Both the position numbers and the translations under genes were made by a program. Shown one piece after another: positions 17,638 through 32,590 of a stretch of 64,000 bases of DNA. Source of the DNA: Sphingobacterium sp. N143 (GTDB lineage: Bacteria; Bacteroidota; Bacteroidia; Sphingobacteriales; Sphingobacteriaceae); contig NZ_JACAIS010000002.1 of assembly GCF_030325625.1 (NCBI RefSeq), forward strand, positions 209,913 through 273,912, in the 5' to 3' direction. Within the stretch, counting starts at the first letter, position 1. Each line of letters starts with the position of its first letter. Under the pieces are notes generated by a model, which worked only from the letters and a program-made list of their open reading frames with translations, had not been told where the DNA came from and searched no databases.

Positions 17638-19959
17638 TTATTTTAAAAGATTGACAATGGCAGCTTCCCGATCCTTTGGAAAAACGTTCAGTTCAAGCAG
17701 TTGCCCATTTTTCAACCGTCCTTCGACAATGGTCTGGTTGGGTGCATGCAATTTGAAATCCACATCCCAGTCCTTAGGCCAGGCTGGAAACAGGTAAATC
17801 TTATCATCAGTTGCCTGCATCAGCATTTCCTGCAGTCCGATCATGCCAGAGCCACCCCAATTATGATCCGGCACCCAATCAAATCCGGGTCCCCAGAATG
17901 TTGGAAATCGACGGTCAGCATTTTTGAGTTTTAAGACCGTGAGTTCTTTTGCTTCTTCGGTCAACCCCAGGCGTGCAGCAAAAATATTATGCTGTTTCCA
18001 GCCGACGTGGCTCCGGAATTTAAGCACATCGGGATCGTACTTGTAGGTATTTATCGCGGTAGCTAGATCGGGTTTACCAATACCATAAATTCCCCAGGGA
18101 TATACGGCATATAACTGCGGTGATTCTGTATTGTTGACCCTCGCCCATTGCTGTGCCGGTGCCAATAATGTTTTTCCGTTCAGCTCGCGTAATGGCAAGG
18201 GTGGAATACGTGTCAAAAAGCCCTGCAGATAACTTTTAAGTATTGGATCGACCAGCGTTTCCGGCAAGGTCAGCATCCGGCGGGTCACCTGCTGTAAGGC
18301 CGTTATGGTCGTTGCTGAATTATAAGCCATTTTATACGTTTCGGCCGAAGAACCTGGATAGAGCACAAGGTGCCCTTGATCGTCCAGGACTTTACTCCCC
18401 CGCTGACGTGCTCGATATTGATAATGTTCATCAAAAAAACGTAGGCAGCTTTCGATAAATGGAATATACGCATGAATATTAGCGCCCTGATAACGTTCTG
18501 TCTCCAGCATCATCATGCAAAACTCCAATACCGTATCCCACTCATATTCTAGCCAGGCATTGTATTCAAGACCTTTGTCAAAATCTTTTGGCCGTTTCCA
18601 ATTGTATTCTGCCGGATTGGGAAGACCGAAATTTTCGATCTGTTCGGTAAAACTCGCTCCCGCATGCCCCCAATAAATCTTGGACCGCCACTCGGCATTT
18701 TTTAGTATCCGTTGATAAAACTTGAACTGCGCCGGAAGCATATCAAAATCCCCACTTTTCAGCATGGGCCAATACACCAAACGCTGGTTTTGGGCCGTAT
18801 GCGTTCCCCCACCCCAGTTTCGGAAATCCGGTGTAAAATTAAAACTGCTATCGATGCTGACAGGATCATAGGTAAACAATCCTCCATTAAACTTTGTTGG
18901 GTAATCGCCATAGGCATTACAGGCCAACATAAACCGAAATAACTGATAGTTCCGGCCGACCTGCCAAGCGGTATCGTTAGGGTCTTTCTCTCCGGGCTGG
19001 ATAACGATATGGCTTCGGTCCCAAAAGGATTTCCACCAGGATTCTGTCGCCTGCTTGCTGGATACCAATGTGGGCTTGGTTGCTGCCAGCTCCTTTAGTG
19101 TTGTCTTCCATGCATGCTGTTCAGTCTCCTGCCCCACATGTAAGGTCACTTGAAGTGCATGATGGGTTTTTGCAGTTTTACTTTTGAGGATCCAGGATTG
19201 ATACGGCGTATTCATGTAGCTGCCTGACCGCTGACCGGTGTACACAAAATCCCGTCCTTGAACAAGACCACCAGAGATTAACTTTTTCAACGGATTGTAC
19301 AAGGAGTCTTTTATTGTCGCCAATCCTTGTTGATTCACGACAATATCGAATGCGGTACTGTCCTGATTTTGATGGTAAAAAACAACATTATTTGCTGTTA
19401 CTTCTATCTGGTCCTTGGGGGTTACCACCGGTTTTGGGGGAGCCCATTTCCAGGAGTTGGCATTATTTTCCTTTTTCTTTGGAAAGAGATCCTGAAAACG
19501 CCAGCTTTCATAAGCGGCTTCCACATCGATTTTCCGATTGGCCTTCACTTCAAGATGGACATTGGGACTGAATACATCCACCCAGACCAACACCTCGGCC
19601 TTGACACCTTTATGTTCACCTGTCACGACGATATGACCTTTGTCCAACTGCAATTCTTGCCGGAATTTTTGGCCTTCAAAGGGGTTCGGATACAGATGGA
19701 GACGAATACGGCCGAGTTTCAACAAGGTGTTATTTTCATCAAATGCGCCTGTTTTGCCCAGGTACAAAAGCAGCTCCCCATGCTCCACCCAAACGTTCAA
19801 GCCAATATCCCCCCCACCCACAGGCATCGATTCAGCAGAATTTTTGCTTTGTGTCGTCCAGGAGACGTTATAGTCTTTCCAGTTGAAATCTTGGGCCCGG
19901 GCGGGCGCAACGAAAACAACGTACAGGAATAGCATACCGAAGATAAGTTTTCTAGTCAT
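17638..19959 (-). CDS. DUF5703 / GH95-like alpha/alpha-barrel glycoside hydrolase candidate
   Basis: 773 aa with signal peptide ending near APARAQ. The N-terminal region (about 30-300), with MPVGGGDIGLNVWVEHGELLLYLGKTGAF, matches the DUF5703 beta-sandwich. The rest looks like a six-hairpin (alpha/alpha)6 domain, as in GH95 and related families (RNYQLFRFMLACNAYGDYPTKFNGGLFT near 335, LYPGSSAETYKMAYNSATTI near 540). GH95-type enzymes cleave alpha-L-fucose or alpha-L-galactose from plant glycans. I cannot point to confirmed catalytic residues, so activity is inferred from fold and neighbours. It starts 10 bp after the SASA esterase and is the last gene of its operon. Confidence 0.75.
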   Translation of the reverse strand: MTRKLIFGMLFLYVVFVAPARAQDFNWKDYNVSWTTQSKNSAESMPVGGGDIGLNVWVEHGELLLYLGKTGAFDENNTLLKLGRIRLHLYPNPFEGQKFRQELQLDKGHIVVTGEHKGVKAEVLVWVDVFSPNVHLEVKANRKIDVEAAYESWRFQDLFPKKKENNANSWKWAPPKPVVTPKDQIEVTANNVVFYHQNQDSTAFDIVVNQQGLATIKDSLYNPLKKLISGGLVQGRDFVYTGQRSGSYMNTPYQSWILKSKTAKTHHALQVTLHVGQETEQHAWKTTLKELAATKPTLVSSKQATESWWKSFWDRSHIVIQPGEKDPNDTAWQVGRNYQLFRFMLACNAYGDYPTKFNGGLFTYDPVSIDSSFNFTPDFRNWGGGTHTAQNQRLVYWPMLKSGDFDMLPAQFKFYQRILKNAEWRSKIYWGHAGASFTEQIENFGLPNPAEYNWKRPKDFDKGLEYNAWLEYEWDTVLEFCMMMLETERYQGANIHAYIPFIESCLRFFDEHYQYRARQRGSKVLDDQGHLVLYPGSSAETYKMAYNSATTITALQQVTRRMLTLPETLVDPILKSYLQGFLTRIPPLPLRELNGKTLLAPAQQWARVNNTESPQLYAVYPWGIYGIGKPDLATAINTYKYDPDVLKFRSHVGWKQHNIFAARLGLTEEAKELTVLKLKNADRRFPTFWGPGFDWVPDHNWGGSGMIGLQEMLMQATDDKIYLFPAWPKDWDVDFKLHAPNQTIVEGRLKNGQLLELNVFPKDREAAIVNLLK

Positions 19960-19969
19960 CTCATTTTAT

Positions 19970-21391
19970 TTACCAATCGTCTGTTCGAAAGGAGCTCAAT
20001 GGCAAGCCATTGACGCCAAACACATCTCCAATAATATAATCTTTAAAGGCATACCGTACCGCCACCGGTTCAGCCACTTTCGGTGAAGCAACAACAATTG
20101 TCTTTCCTTTTAATACAGCTTGTGCAGGATAAAACTGCTGATCCTTACCGGCAATTTCAAAAGTCTTTACCTCTTTGCCATAGGCTGTCAATCCCAAAGG
20201 TGCATCGCTGAAGGAAAGCACCGCTGTACTGTCTTTGATTTCAAGCTTGTCGTAACGGGGACTTTTCAGATTCAGTGTACTAAAGCCATAACTATCATGC
20301 AAGGCGAGGTAAGCCAGACGTTCACCACTTTGTTGTTTATGCGCCGGATGGATACAATTTTGCTCACCCAAATCCATTGTGACAGCCATTCCCGCCTGGG
20401 GAATCTTATCGAGCGACTTACGCTGTGCATCCCGCAGGTAGGCTGAATTATATTTTTCCCCCACATGATAAGGGGGTAATGCAGCATAATCAAAGGGGGC
20501 AATCTGCGTAAAATAGAAAGGCAACTCCTTATTTCCCCACAGATCGCGGAACTTTTCCACCATTCGGGGAAAGAGAACTTCATACTGATCCGGACGTTCG
20601 TAATTGGATTCGCCCTGGTACCATATCATCCCCCGGATCCCATAACCGGCAATGGGATGGATCATACCATTATAAAGCATGGTTGGAACCCGGTTTTTAT
20701 CTTTCAGCCCTTCTTCTTGTCTGGGAATCTGAATATCTTGCTGATCGGCCAGCCAGGAGGCTTCCATCCAGGCCTCGACATTGGAACCGCCATAGCTGCT
20801 ATGGATCAAACCTACCGGTACGCCCAAAGTCTTGCGCAGTTGTCGCCCAAAGAAGTAGGCTGTTGCACTAAAGCCGACAACCGACTGTGGTTCGGCTTTC
20901 TTCCAACTACTGGGTTTACTGTCCACCGCCGGTTGGAGCAGCGGATTGCGCGGTACGGTGTAGATACGCAACTGCTCATCTTTTGAATCCATGATCGCTT
21001 CTGTACTGCCCAGGATAGGTTGTCCGGGATAACCTTTCAAAGGCATCTCCATGTTTGATTGTCCCGAACATAACCACACTTCACCGATCAGAATATCCTG
21101 AAGTTCAATAACATTCTTTTCAGCGACTTTGATCTGATAAGCACCGCCGGCGGCCGGTGTTTGCACCAGGATTTTCCATTGGCCTAAGTCGTCGGCTTTC
21201 ACCTGGTATTTTTGTCCGTTCCAGGACGTTTGCAAAGTCAAAGTAGCCTGTGGATCAGCCCAGCCCCAAACAGGAACCTGCGCCTTTTGTTGCAGCACCA
21301 TTCCGTCCGTAAAAAGGGCCGCTAAACGAACTTTCGCTGTCGCGCTCCACTGCATAAGCAGCAGCGCTATCGTAAAAAAATAAGGTTTCAT
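19970..21391 (-). CDS. SASA-family carbohydrate O-acetylesterase (sialate O-acetylesterase-like)
   Basis: 473-aa secreted SGNH-type esterase. Signal peptide to about residue 19 (SATAK). The nucleophile is Ser112 in CSGQSNMEMPL; GMIWYQGESNYERP near 240 and IHPAHKQQSGERLA near 345 carry the oxyanion-hole and His elements of the SASA family. Although annotated after sialate, members in plant-glycan loci remove acetyl groups from hemicellulose or pectin, which fits here. It starts 195 bp after the GH127 stop (a hairpin lies in the gap) and ends 10 bp before the DUF5703 gene. Confidence 0.88.
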   Translation of the reverse strand: MKPYFFTIALLLMQWSATAKVRLAALFTDGMVLQQKAQVPVWGWADPQATLTLQTSWNGQKYQVKADDLGQWKILVQTPAAGGAYQIKVAEKNVIELQDILIGEVWLCSGQSNMEMPLKGYPGQPILGSTEAIMDSKDEQLRIYTVPRNPLLQPAVDSKPSSWKKAEPQSVVGFSATAYFFGRQLRKTLGVPVGLIHSSYGGSNVEAWMEASWLADQQDIQIPRQEEGLKDKNRVPTMLYNGMIHPIAGYGIRGMIWYQGESNYERPDQYEVLFPRMVEKFRDLWGNKELPFYFTQIAPFDYAALPPYHVGEKYNSAYLRDAQRKSLDKIPQAGMAVTMDLGEQNCIHPAHKQQSGERLAYLALHDSYGFSTLNLKSPRYDKLEIKDSTAVLSFSDAPLGLTAYGKEVKTFEIAGKDQQFYPAQAVLKGKTIVVASPKVAEPVAVRYAFKDYIIGDVFGVNGLPLSSFRTDDW

Positions 21392-21539
21392 GTAAACGAT
21401 GATCTATTGTTTTTGATTTTATGGGAACGAATAACACATAACAGGCATGATTCACTCCGGTTTATGATCAGTTGTCATCCTACGCTCAATGCGCTCCGGT
21501 TTATTTATCTGGTGCATAATCATTCAGGTCCTTTTGCTG

Positions 21540-21579
21540 ATCCATAGGATCGTGCGATAGACTGCATAATCCTATGGAT
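21540..21579 (-). other. Intercistronic stem-loop between GH127 and the SASA esterase
   Basis: An 11-bp perfect inverted repeat (21540-21550 with 21569-21579) with an 18-nt spacer, just after the GH127 stop codon. It lacks a T run, so it is more likely an mRNA-stability or attenuation element than a strong terminator. The same 195-bp gap has ctccggtttat twice (about 21457 and 21494). Confidence 0.4.
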
Positions 21580-21586
21580 GGGTGCA

Positions 21587-23605
21587 TCACAATGCAGGTA
21601 ACCAAACGCTCATATCACCAAATGTACGGTTTCCCCAAGCAAAATAGGGCACCAATCGTACAGGAACAGTCTCCTGCTTTCCCGCAGCAGCTCTGCGGTA
21701 CAGTGAATTCCATTCCGTACTGCTTGTACGGTAGGCGTTTCCTTCCAATAAGACGATATCCTGTCCGAGTATATCCTGATGTTTGGGTACAAAGTCCGTT
21801 GCCGGTTTCATTTTTAAATCAAAGATATTGACATCCGCTGCAACATCCTGTTTTTCCAGGCAGTAAACCACAGGCCCCCGCATGACCGCAACCTGATTGC
21901 GGGTTTCCTCGACCAGTGGATTTGACTCCATAAAGGAAACCTCCATCGGCAGTTTGATGGTAACGCGGTCTCCTTTCTTCCATGATCCAGCTAGTATGGC
22001 ATAGCCTTTTTCAACCGGTGCTTCGATTTTCGTCTCGTTTTTCCATATTTCAGCCTTACCGGCCCAAGCTGGCACACGCAGTTTCAACGTATAATCGGAC
22101 GGAAATTCTTTCAGCGTAAACGAAGCCGTACCTTCCCAGGGATAGTTGGATGTCTGTACAATATTGAGCTGTTTTCCGTTATGGATTGTCTGTAGTTCAT
22201 TCCCTCCATACAAGTTCACCGCGACGGCATCGGAAGATAGCCCGTAAGCATAATTGGCTACCTCAGCAATGGTACGCACGATATTTGGAGGGCAACAATT
22301 GGACAACGAAATATAGGGAACCCGTTTTTTGGACCAGCGTTGCTGGAAGGGCAGATCAGAGGAGTAACTCAGCGGATTGGTATACAGAAATTTATCACCA
22401 TCCAGACTAATTCCCGAAAGTACACTGTTGTAGAGGGCCAATTCCAAGACGTCAATGTATTTTGCATCGCCGGTAAAATTGGCCATGCGCCAATTCCACA
22501 GCATATTGCCGATATTTGCACAGCTCTCATTATGGGCTGTCAAATTGGGCAATTGATAATCACGGCCAAAGGCTTGATGGATCTTTTGCACTTCCGTTGG
22601 ATCATAGGATGTTCCGTCCGGTGAGGTTCCGTCATACAGTGCACCTAAGCCTCCCGTGATGTACATCTTACGCTGGGTGACATCATCCCAAATCTCAAAA
22701 AGACGGTTGCTCAGTGTTGTATCGGCCAGCTCGGCGCATAAATCCGCCACACCCGCATAGAGGTAACTTGCACGCACGGCATGCCCTGTGGCTTTATGTT
22801 GCTTCCGGAAAGGAATGCGGTCCTGATTGTCGTCCGTGCCATCTTCAATTTCACCTTTAATATCGATCAAATGTTTGGCCAGTTCGAGGTACTTGGGGTC
22901 CTTGGTTGTCCGATAGAGTTCGATGGTCCCCATATAATGGGACGGACAGATCGCATTGCGGGCCAAGGTTGGGTTGGACTTTTTATAGAATCCATACAGG
23001 TAATCTGCCGCTTTTATCGCAATATTCAATAGGTCGCGCTTTCCGGTCGTGCGATAATGTATGCATCCGGCGGTCATTAAGTGACCGATATTATAGGATT
23101 CAAAACTTAAACGGTCCTGAAATTCGATATTCTCGCCCGATCGTTGCTGATCGATGGTTGCTTTGGTATAGATATAGCCGTCCGCACGTTGCGCTTTGCG
23201 GATTACTGGAATTACTTCGTCCAGCATGCGAAGCAGCTTTTTATCTTTCGTCTGTGCATAGATGGCACAGACAGCTTCCAAGGTTTTGTAAAAATCACCA
23301 TCATGAAAGGATGGTCCGCTATGTTCTCCTTTTTCCAATCCTGCTGCAATTTCGAAATTCCGATAGGCGTGACTGATGGAGGCATCTGTATACACGTGCC
23401 AGAGCTGGGGCACCATCTGTTCATAGCATGACTTTGTACGATCGGCCCAGAAACCTTTGGTCCATTGTACATCTCCCATATCGACCGCCTGCTGAACGGC
23501 ATAGGGGCTTGCACCGGTATTTGTAATCGACTTTTCCTGGGCCTGGGCCTGTAGAGCCATCGTGAAGGAGAGCCCCAGGATCATTAGTTTGCGCTTTGTG
23601 TTCAT
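21587..23605 (-). CDS. GH127 beta-L-arabinofuranosidase-family enzyme
   Basis: 672 aa, signal peptide MNTKRKLMILGLSFTMALQA. GH127 enzymes have an (alpha/alpha)6 barrel and a cysteine nucleophile held by zinc. Counted from this start, Glu360 and Cys362 (HNESCAN) and Cys437/Cys438 (SNCCPPN) match the metal site and catalytic cysteine of the characterised beta-L-arabinofuranosidase. The start at 23605 is chosen over 23623, because the latter overlaps the GH106 stop and only adds six residues. It directly follows GH106; the GH106-GH127 pairing is also seen in Bacteroides RG-II loci, where a GH127 member acts on aceric acid, so beta-L-arabinofuranose is not the only possible substrate. Confidence 0.9.
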   Translation of the reverse strand: MNTKRKLMILGLSFTMALQAQAQEKSITNTGASPYAVQQAVDMGDVQWTKGFWADRTKSCYEQMVPQLWHVYTDASISHAYRNFEIAAGLEKGEHSGPSFHDGDFYKTLEAVCAIYAQTKDKKLLRMLDEVIPVIRKAQRADGYIYTKATIDQQRSGENIEFQDRLSFESYNIGHLMTAGCIHYRTTGKRDLLNIAIKAADYLYGFYKKSNPTLARNAICPSHYMGTIELYRTTKDPKYLELAKHLIDIKGEIEDGTDDNQDRIPFRKQHKATGHAVRASYLYAGVADLCAELADTTLSNRLFEIWDDVTQRKMYITGGLGALYDGTSPDGTSYDPTEVQKIHQAFGRDYQLPNLTAHNESCANIGNMLWNWRMANFTGDAKYIDVLELALYNSVLSGISLDGDKFLYTNPLSYSSDLPFQQRWSKKRVPYISLSNCCPPNIVRTIAEVANYAYGLSSDAVAVNLYGGNELQTIHNGKQLNIVQTSNYPWEGTASFTLKEFPSDYTLKLRVPAWAGKAEIWKNETKIEAPVEKGYAILAGSWKKGDRVTIKLPMEVSFMESNPLVEETRNQVAVMRGPVVYCLEKQDVAADVNIFDLKMKPATDFVPKHQDILGQDIVLLEGNAYRTSSTEWNSLYRRAAAGKQETVPVRLVPYFAWGNRTFGDMSVWLPAL

Positions 23606-23612
23606 GATTTCT

Positions 23613-26600
23613 TTATTTTGCATCTAGCCACAGTAACTCCACTTTCCCCTGCAGACCTGAAGGCTGCAAGCCTTTCAGGAACTTGTCTGATGCGGTCGTT
23701 TTTATTTTCTTTTCTACAGTTGGATTTTCTTTTTCGTACCAAAAGCGGTTGCCCCAGGTGTTATAAACCTTGACGCTGATCTTATTGTCACCTTTCCGGA
23801 TAAAATCGGTCACATCGATCTGATAAGGTCTGGTCCATACAACGCCAGCATACTGTCCATTGACAAAGATTTCGGCCATGGATTCTATCGCCGAAAATTG
23901 CAAGTAAGCACGTTGTTTTTTACCAATATGTTTTATATTTAATCCGGTTTCATAACTTCCCGAGCCCGCATGATATTTAATATCCTTGTCCTTACTCGTC
24001 GTCCAAAATTGAGGCTCCTGCTGCAGCATGGGCTGTTTATTGTTCAAACCTTCTGGGGTAAACGACCAGGGGCCTGGCAAAGGAGTTGCTGCCGAACGAT
24101 GGTATTGTGGGAGATCAAGTTTCGTATGGCTTGTCAGTATAAAGCTGGATTGATAGGCATCGAATGCCAAATTAATGACTGATCTATCATTATGGACTTT
24201 AAACGATAAGGGCTCGAGTTTATCCAGGACGGGATCATAACGGTAGGCATAGGTGTCCTTATTGCGTAGCGATAGGGAAGCATGTTGTGTCATGCTGTCC
24301 TGATTGGCCACAAAATACAGCTGGCCACCTTCAAAACGGCGATGATTCCAGGAGATATGTGGGTTTGCCCCCTGATTGACCAACACATCGGGGGCTATAT
24401 TTAGCGCGCTAAAATCCTGGGCCTCATAAGCCCCCAGCAACAGGCGTCCTTTTCCGATTTGTTTGGATTGCAATGTGGTATTTGGAAACGGTTTTAGCGC
24501 TGAAAATAGCTGACTCAGCAAGTCCTGATATGCTTTTGTTTTGGCAGCGCTCAATTTACCGCGCCAGGTCTGCGGGATATCTTGAAATAGTACCGTCGCG
24601 CCTTCATTGATCAAGGTCTTTAGGCGATCCAAGGTCCGCAATGAGTATTGGCTACCGTTAGGATTTAAGGCTGTCTTGCCGGGCATAACGAGTATGGAAT
24701 AAGCAATATGATCCGCAAAAATTACTTTACCATCTTTCACTTTAGTTTGATTCCACAGTGCATCCGGGTTAAAGGAATCATAGGCATAACCGCGCAGTGG
24801 GTCCACCCAATCTTCTGGCCTATACATATTGGCTCCGGTGGTTACACCTGCAATTTTTTGCAAGGGTAAGCCGACATTCGCCAACAGGGAATCCGTCCGC
24901 TGCACACGGGCAGTACCAATAATGCCGGGGAGCGCATCAACCAGACTACTGGGCAGCACCGAACGCCTTGGAATTTCTTCCCCAATAAACACGCCTACAT
25001 CTCTTACAGGCACCCCGTATTGTAAGAGTTGCTGTGCACGGATGGCATAATTTACCCACTCTTTACCTGGTTTCCACCAGATTTGGTCACGCTGAAAATA
25101 AGTTCCGATACCGTCCATGGTCATACCCGGTTTGCGATCCATCCAGGGGTTATGTACATATACGTGATAAACGAGGTTATTGATGCCCAAGGCATAATTC
25201 CGGTCCTGTAGGCTTTTCAACAACCGTGGATGCTCATCCCATTGGGCTCGAATCTGCGTAAAAGCTTCGGACATGGTGACCTGCTTACCGTAAATATGGC
25301 TTCCGGATACAGCATCCAAAATATCTGCCGGTTTATCGTGTGATGGACTTCGCAGCCAAAATTCACCCATAGGGCGGTCTGTTGCCGCAAAATGAGCCAG
25401 ACCATCCCCTGTCATGACAGGAGCTGTGGCTTCGGCTGTAAATTCCACGCCATATTCATCGGATTTACGGCGCAGTGTACCATAACTATTCTCCTGTAAC
25501 AGTTCGCTGATGGTCTGCCTGTAGTCCTGCAAAAAGGCTTCGGAATCCATGACGCTATTGACAAAGTAACCGGCTAAGACGGGTAGATAGCCGGTGAGGT
25601 CATAGCCCCGGCGTTTTAAAAATTCAGCCGGAAAACTACGGGTCCAGTTCTGGCTGCCGCATTCCCAGGAATCAATATGGAATACAGTCAGTACATCTTT
25701 AGAAAGCTGGGGGTCGACCTGCTTTTTGGCTGCGCCAAACCATTGGTCAAACTGAAATGCAACGGTACTGGCATCCAGCTTATCACATTCCAGCCCTTTT
25801 CCGGCACCCGCGGTTTCATTTTTATGTCCGGTAGACGTATGTCCGACACGCAAAATTTTCCATTTTCCTGCAGGCAATGTGAGGTCAACACGTCCTGTCT
25901 GATCCGGTTTGGGTAGCCGCACAAGCTGCTGTTGGCTCCATATTGCCGTTTTGGCAACGGCTGCAGGATCAGAGTACTTGCCAACGCGCCAGATTTCACC
26001 GGTCTTACCCTCAATCTGGTTCACCTGGGCCTCTTCAAATAAACTTATGCCAGTTAGTTTTAAAGAGGGCTTCCATTTACCCGAATCCAGGTCTTCACCA
26101 CCAGGTTCGCTGCCGGCGGGATCGTAAACAAAACGGAAATATTTGGCTTTAGTATAGGGGATCAGGTGTGTCACACCGTTGTCCCAATCCAACCAGCCCA
26201 TTCTTGGGGATTCCAGTTGCGTGATTTTTCGGAAATGAATACCATCATCGCTGGCCAGGACCTGTAACCTATTCGCCTGATAATTGGAGGCTGTCCATTC
26301 AATTTTCAATGAATTACAGGAAAAAGGTTTATCGAAGGCATATTGGATCCATCCAGGAGCCGACGTGGCAAAATGCTGTCGATTTGTCCGGTCGGCCAGA
26401 CGTTTTAAATCTTCGCCATAGCTATTGGACACCTGCACCTTTTCCGTCAAGCTGGTGCGTGGAAAATGCGCCAGAGGCATCGCATATAAGGCGATATCTT
26501 CGTAGTAGCCCGCCGCTATTGGTGGTTGGGGCAGCTGAAAATTGCGCAGTTGTCCACCACGGCTTTCTATCAGCGTATCAGCATAAACAACTTTTTGCAT

Positions 26601-27014
26601 TGATTTTTCAGGGCTGATCCAGGGTCCTCCGGCAGTAGCAAAACCGTCGTTGGGCAATAAGGCGATCTTCAGGTTGTATTTTTTTGCTTCAGAAACAATG
26701 TACCTGAACATATCCCACCATGCGGGGCTCAGCGATTCCGTCGGTGGATCGAAAAGCGGCGGATTGGTTTTTCCCTTAATGGGCGCAAGATAGGCCCCTG
26801 CGATATTGTTCTCAGCCATGGCTTTCAGATCTGCCGCAATACCTTCTTTGGAATAGCTGGCATGCATGAAGTACCAAAACACCCAGGGTTTGGCCTGTTC
26901 AAACGAGTGTTGCCCCAACGGCAGCAATGTTGCTGGAATGCCTTTTATCTGGGCATTGCTGTTCAGACAGCCCAAAAGAAGACTTGTTCCCAATAACAGC
27001 TTAATCCTCGTCAT
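23613..27014 (-). CDS. GH106 alpha-L-rhamnosidase
   Basis: Large secreted rhamnosidase, about 1133 aa from this start. N-terminus MTRIKLLLGTSLLLGCLNS contains LLGC, a possible lipobox, so it may be a lipoprotein. Family blocks: PWVFWYFMHASYSKEGIAAD (about 35-55), IALLPNDGFATAGGPW (about 120), a carbohydrate-binding-like insert to about 350, IDSWECGSQNW near 445 and EATAPVMTGDG near 525 in the barrel, then a C-terminal jelly roll (SAIESMAEIFVNGQYAGVVW). An upstream ATG at 27098 would add 28 residues before the signal segment; I prefer 27014 but cannot prove it. It lies in the operon between GH2 and GH127. Confidence 0.9.
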   Translation of the reverse strand: MTRIKLLLGTSLLLGCLNSNAQIKGIPATLLPLGQHSFEQAKPWVFWYFMHASYSKEGIAADLKAMAENNIAGAYLAPIKGKTNPPLFDPPTESLSPAWWDMFRYIVSEAKKYNLKIALLPNDGFATAGGPWISPEKSMQKVVYADTLIESRGGQLRNFQLPQPPIAAGYYEDIALYAMPLAHFPRTSLTEKVQVSNSYGEDLKRLADRTNRQHFATSAPGWIQYAFDKPFSCNSLKIEWTASNYQANRLQVLASDDGIHFRKITQLESPRMGWLDWDNGVTHLIPYTKAKYFRFVYDPAGSEPGGEDLDSGKWKPSLKLTGISLFEEAQVNQIEGKTGEIWRVGKYSDPAAVAKTAIWSQQQLVRLPKPDQTGRVDLTLPAGKWKILRVGHTSTGHKNETAGAGKGLECDKLDASTVAFQFDQWFGAAKKQVDPQLSKDVLTVFHIDSWECGSQNWTRSFPAEFLKRRGYDLTGYLPVLAGYFVNSVMDSEAFLQDYRQTISELLQENSYGTLRRKSDEYGVEFTAEATAPVMTGDGLAHFAATDRPMGEFWLRSPSHDKPADILDAVSGSHIYGKQVTMSEAFTQIRAQWDEHPRLLKSLQDRNYALGINNLVYHVYVHNPWMDRKPGMTMDGIGTYFQRDQIWWKPGKEWVNYAIRAQQLLQYGVPVRDVGVFIGEEIPRRSVLPSSLVDALPGIIGTARVQRTDSLLANVGLPLQKIAGVTTGANMYRPEDWVDPLRGYAYDSFNPDALWNQTKVKDGKVIFADHIAYSILVMPGKTALNPNGSQYSLRTLDRLKTLINEGATVLFQDIPQTWRGKLSAAKTKAYQDLLSQLFSALKPFPNTTLQSKQIGKGRLLLGAYEAQDFSALNIAPDVLVNQGANPHISWNHRRFEGGQLYFVANQDSMTQHASLSLRNKDTYAYRYDPVLDKLEPLSFKVHNDRSVINLAFDAYQSSFILTSHTKLDLPQYHRSAATPLPGPWSFTPEGLNNKQPMLQQEPQFWTTSKDKDIKYHAGSGSYETGLNIKHIGKKQRAYLQFSAIESMAEIFVNGQYAGVVWTRPYQIDVTDFIRKGDNKISVKVYNTWGNRFWYEKENPTVEKKIKTTASDKFLKGLQPSGLQGKVELLWLDAK

Positions 27015-27116
27015 ACTGTATTTTTCTAAGCCCTTGACCACTTTCCAGGATCTTGGGCTGTCAAACATCTCGTTATACTTCTTCATCTGTTTTTCCATCG
27101 GCTCATTGCAGAGCGG

Positions 27117-32574
<5,458 letters not shown>

Positions 32575-32590
32575 ATACAATGATGTGTTT

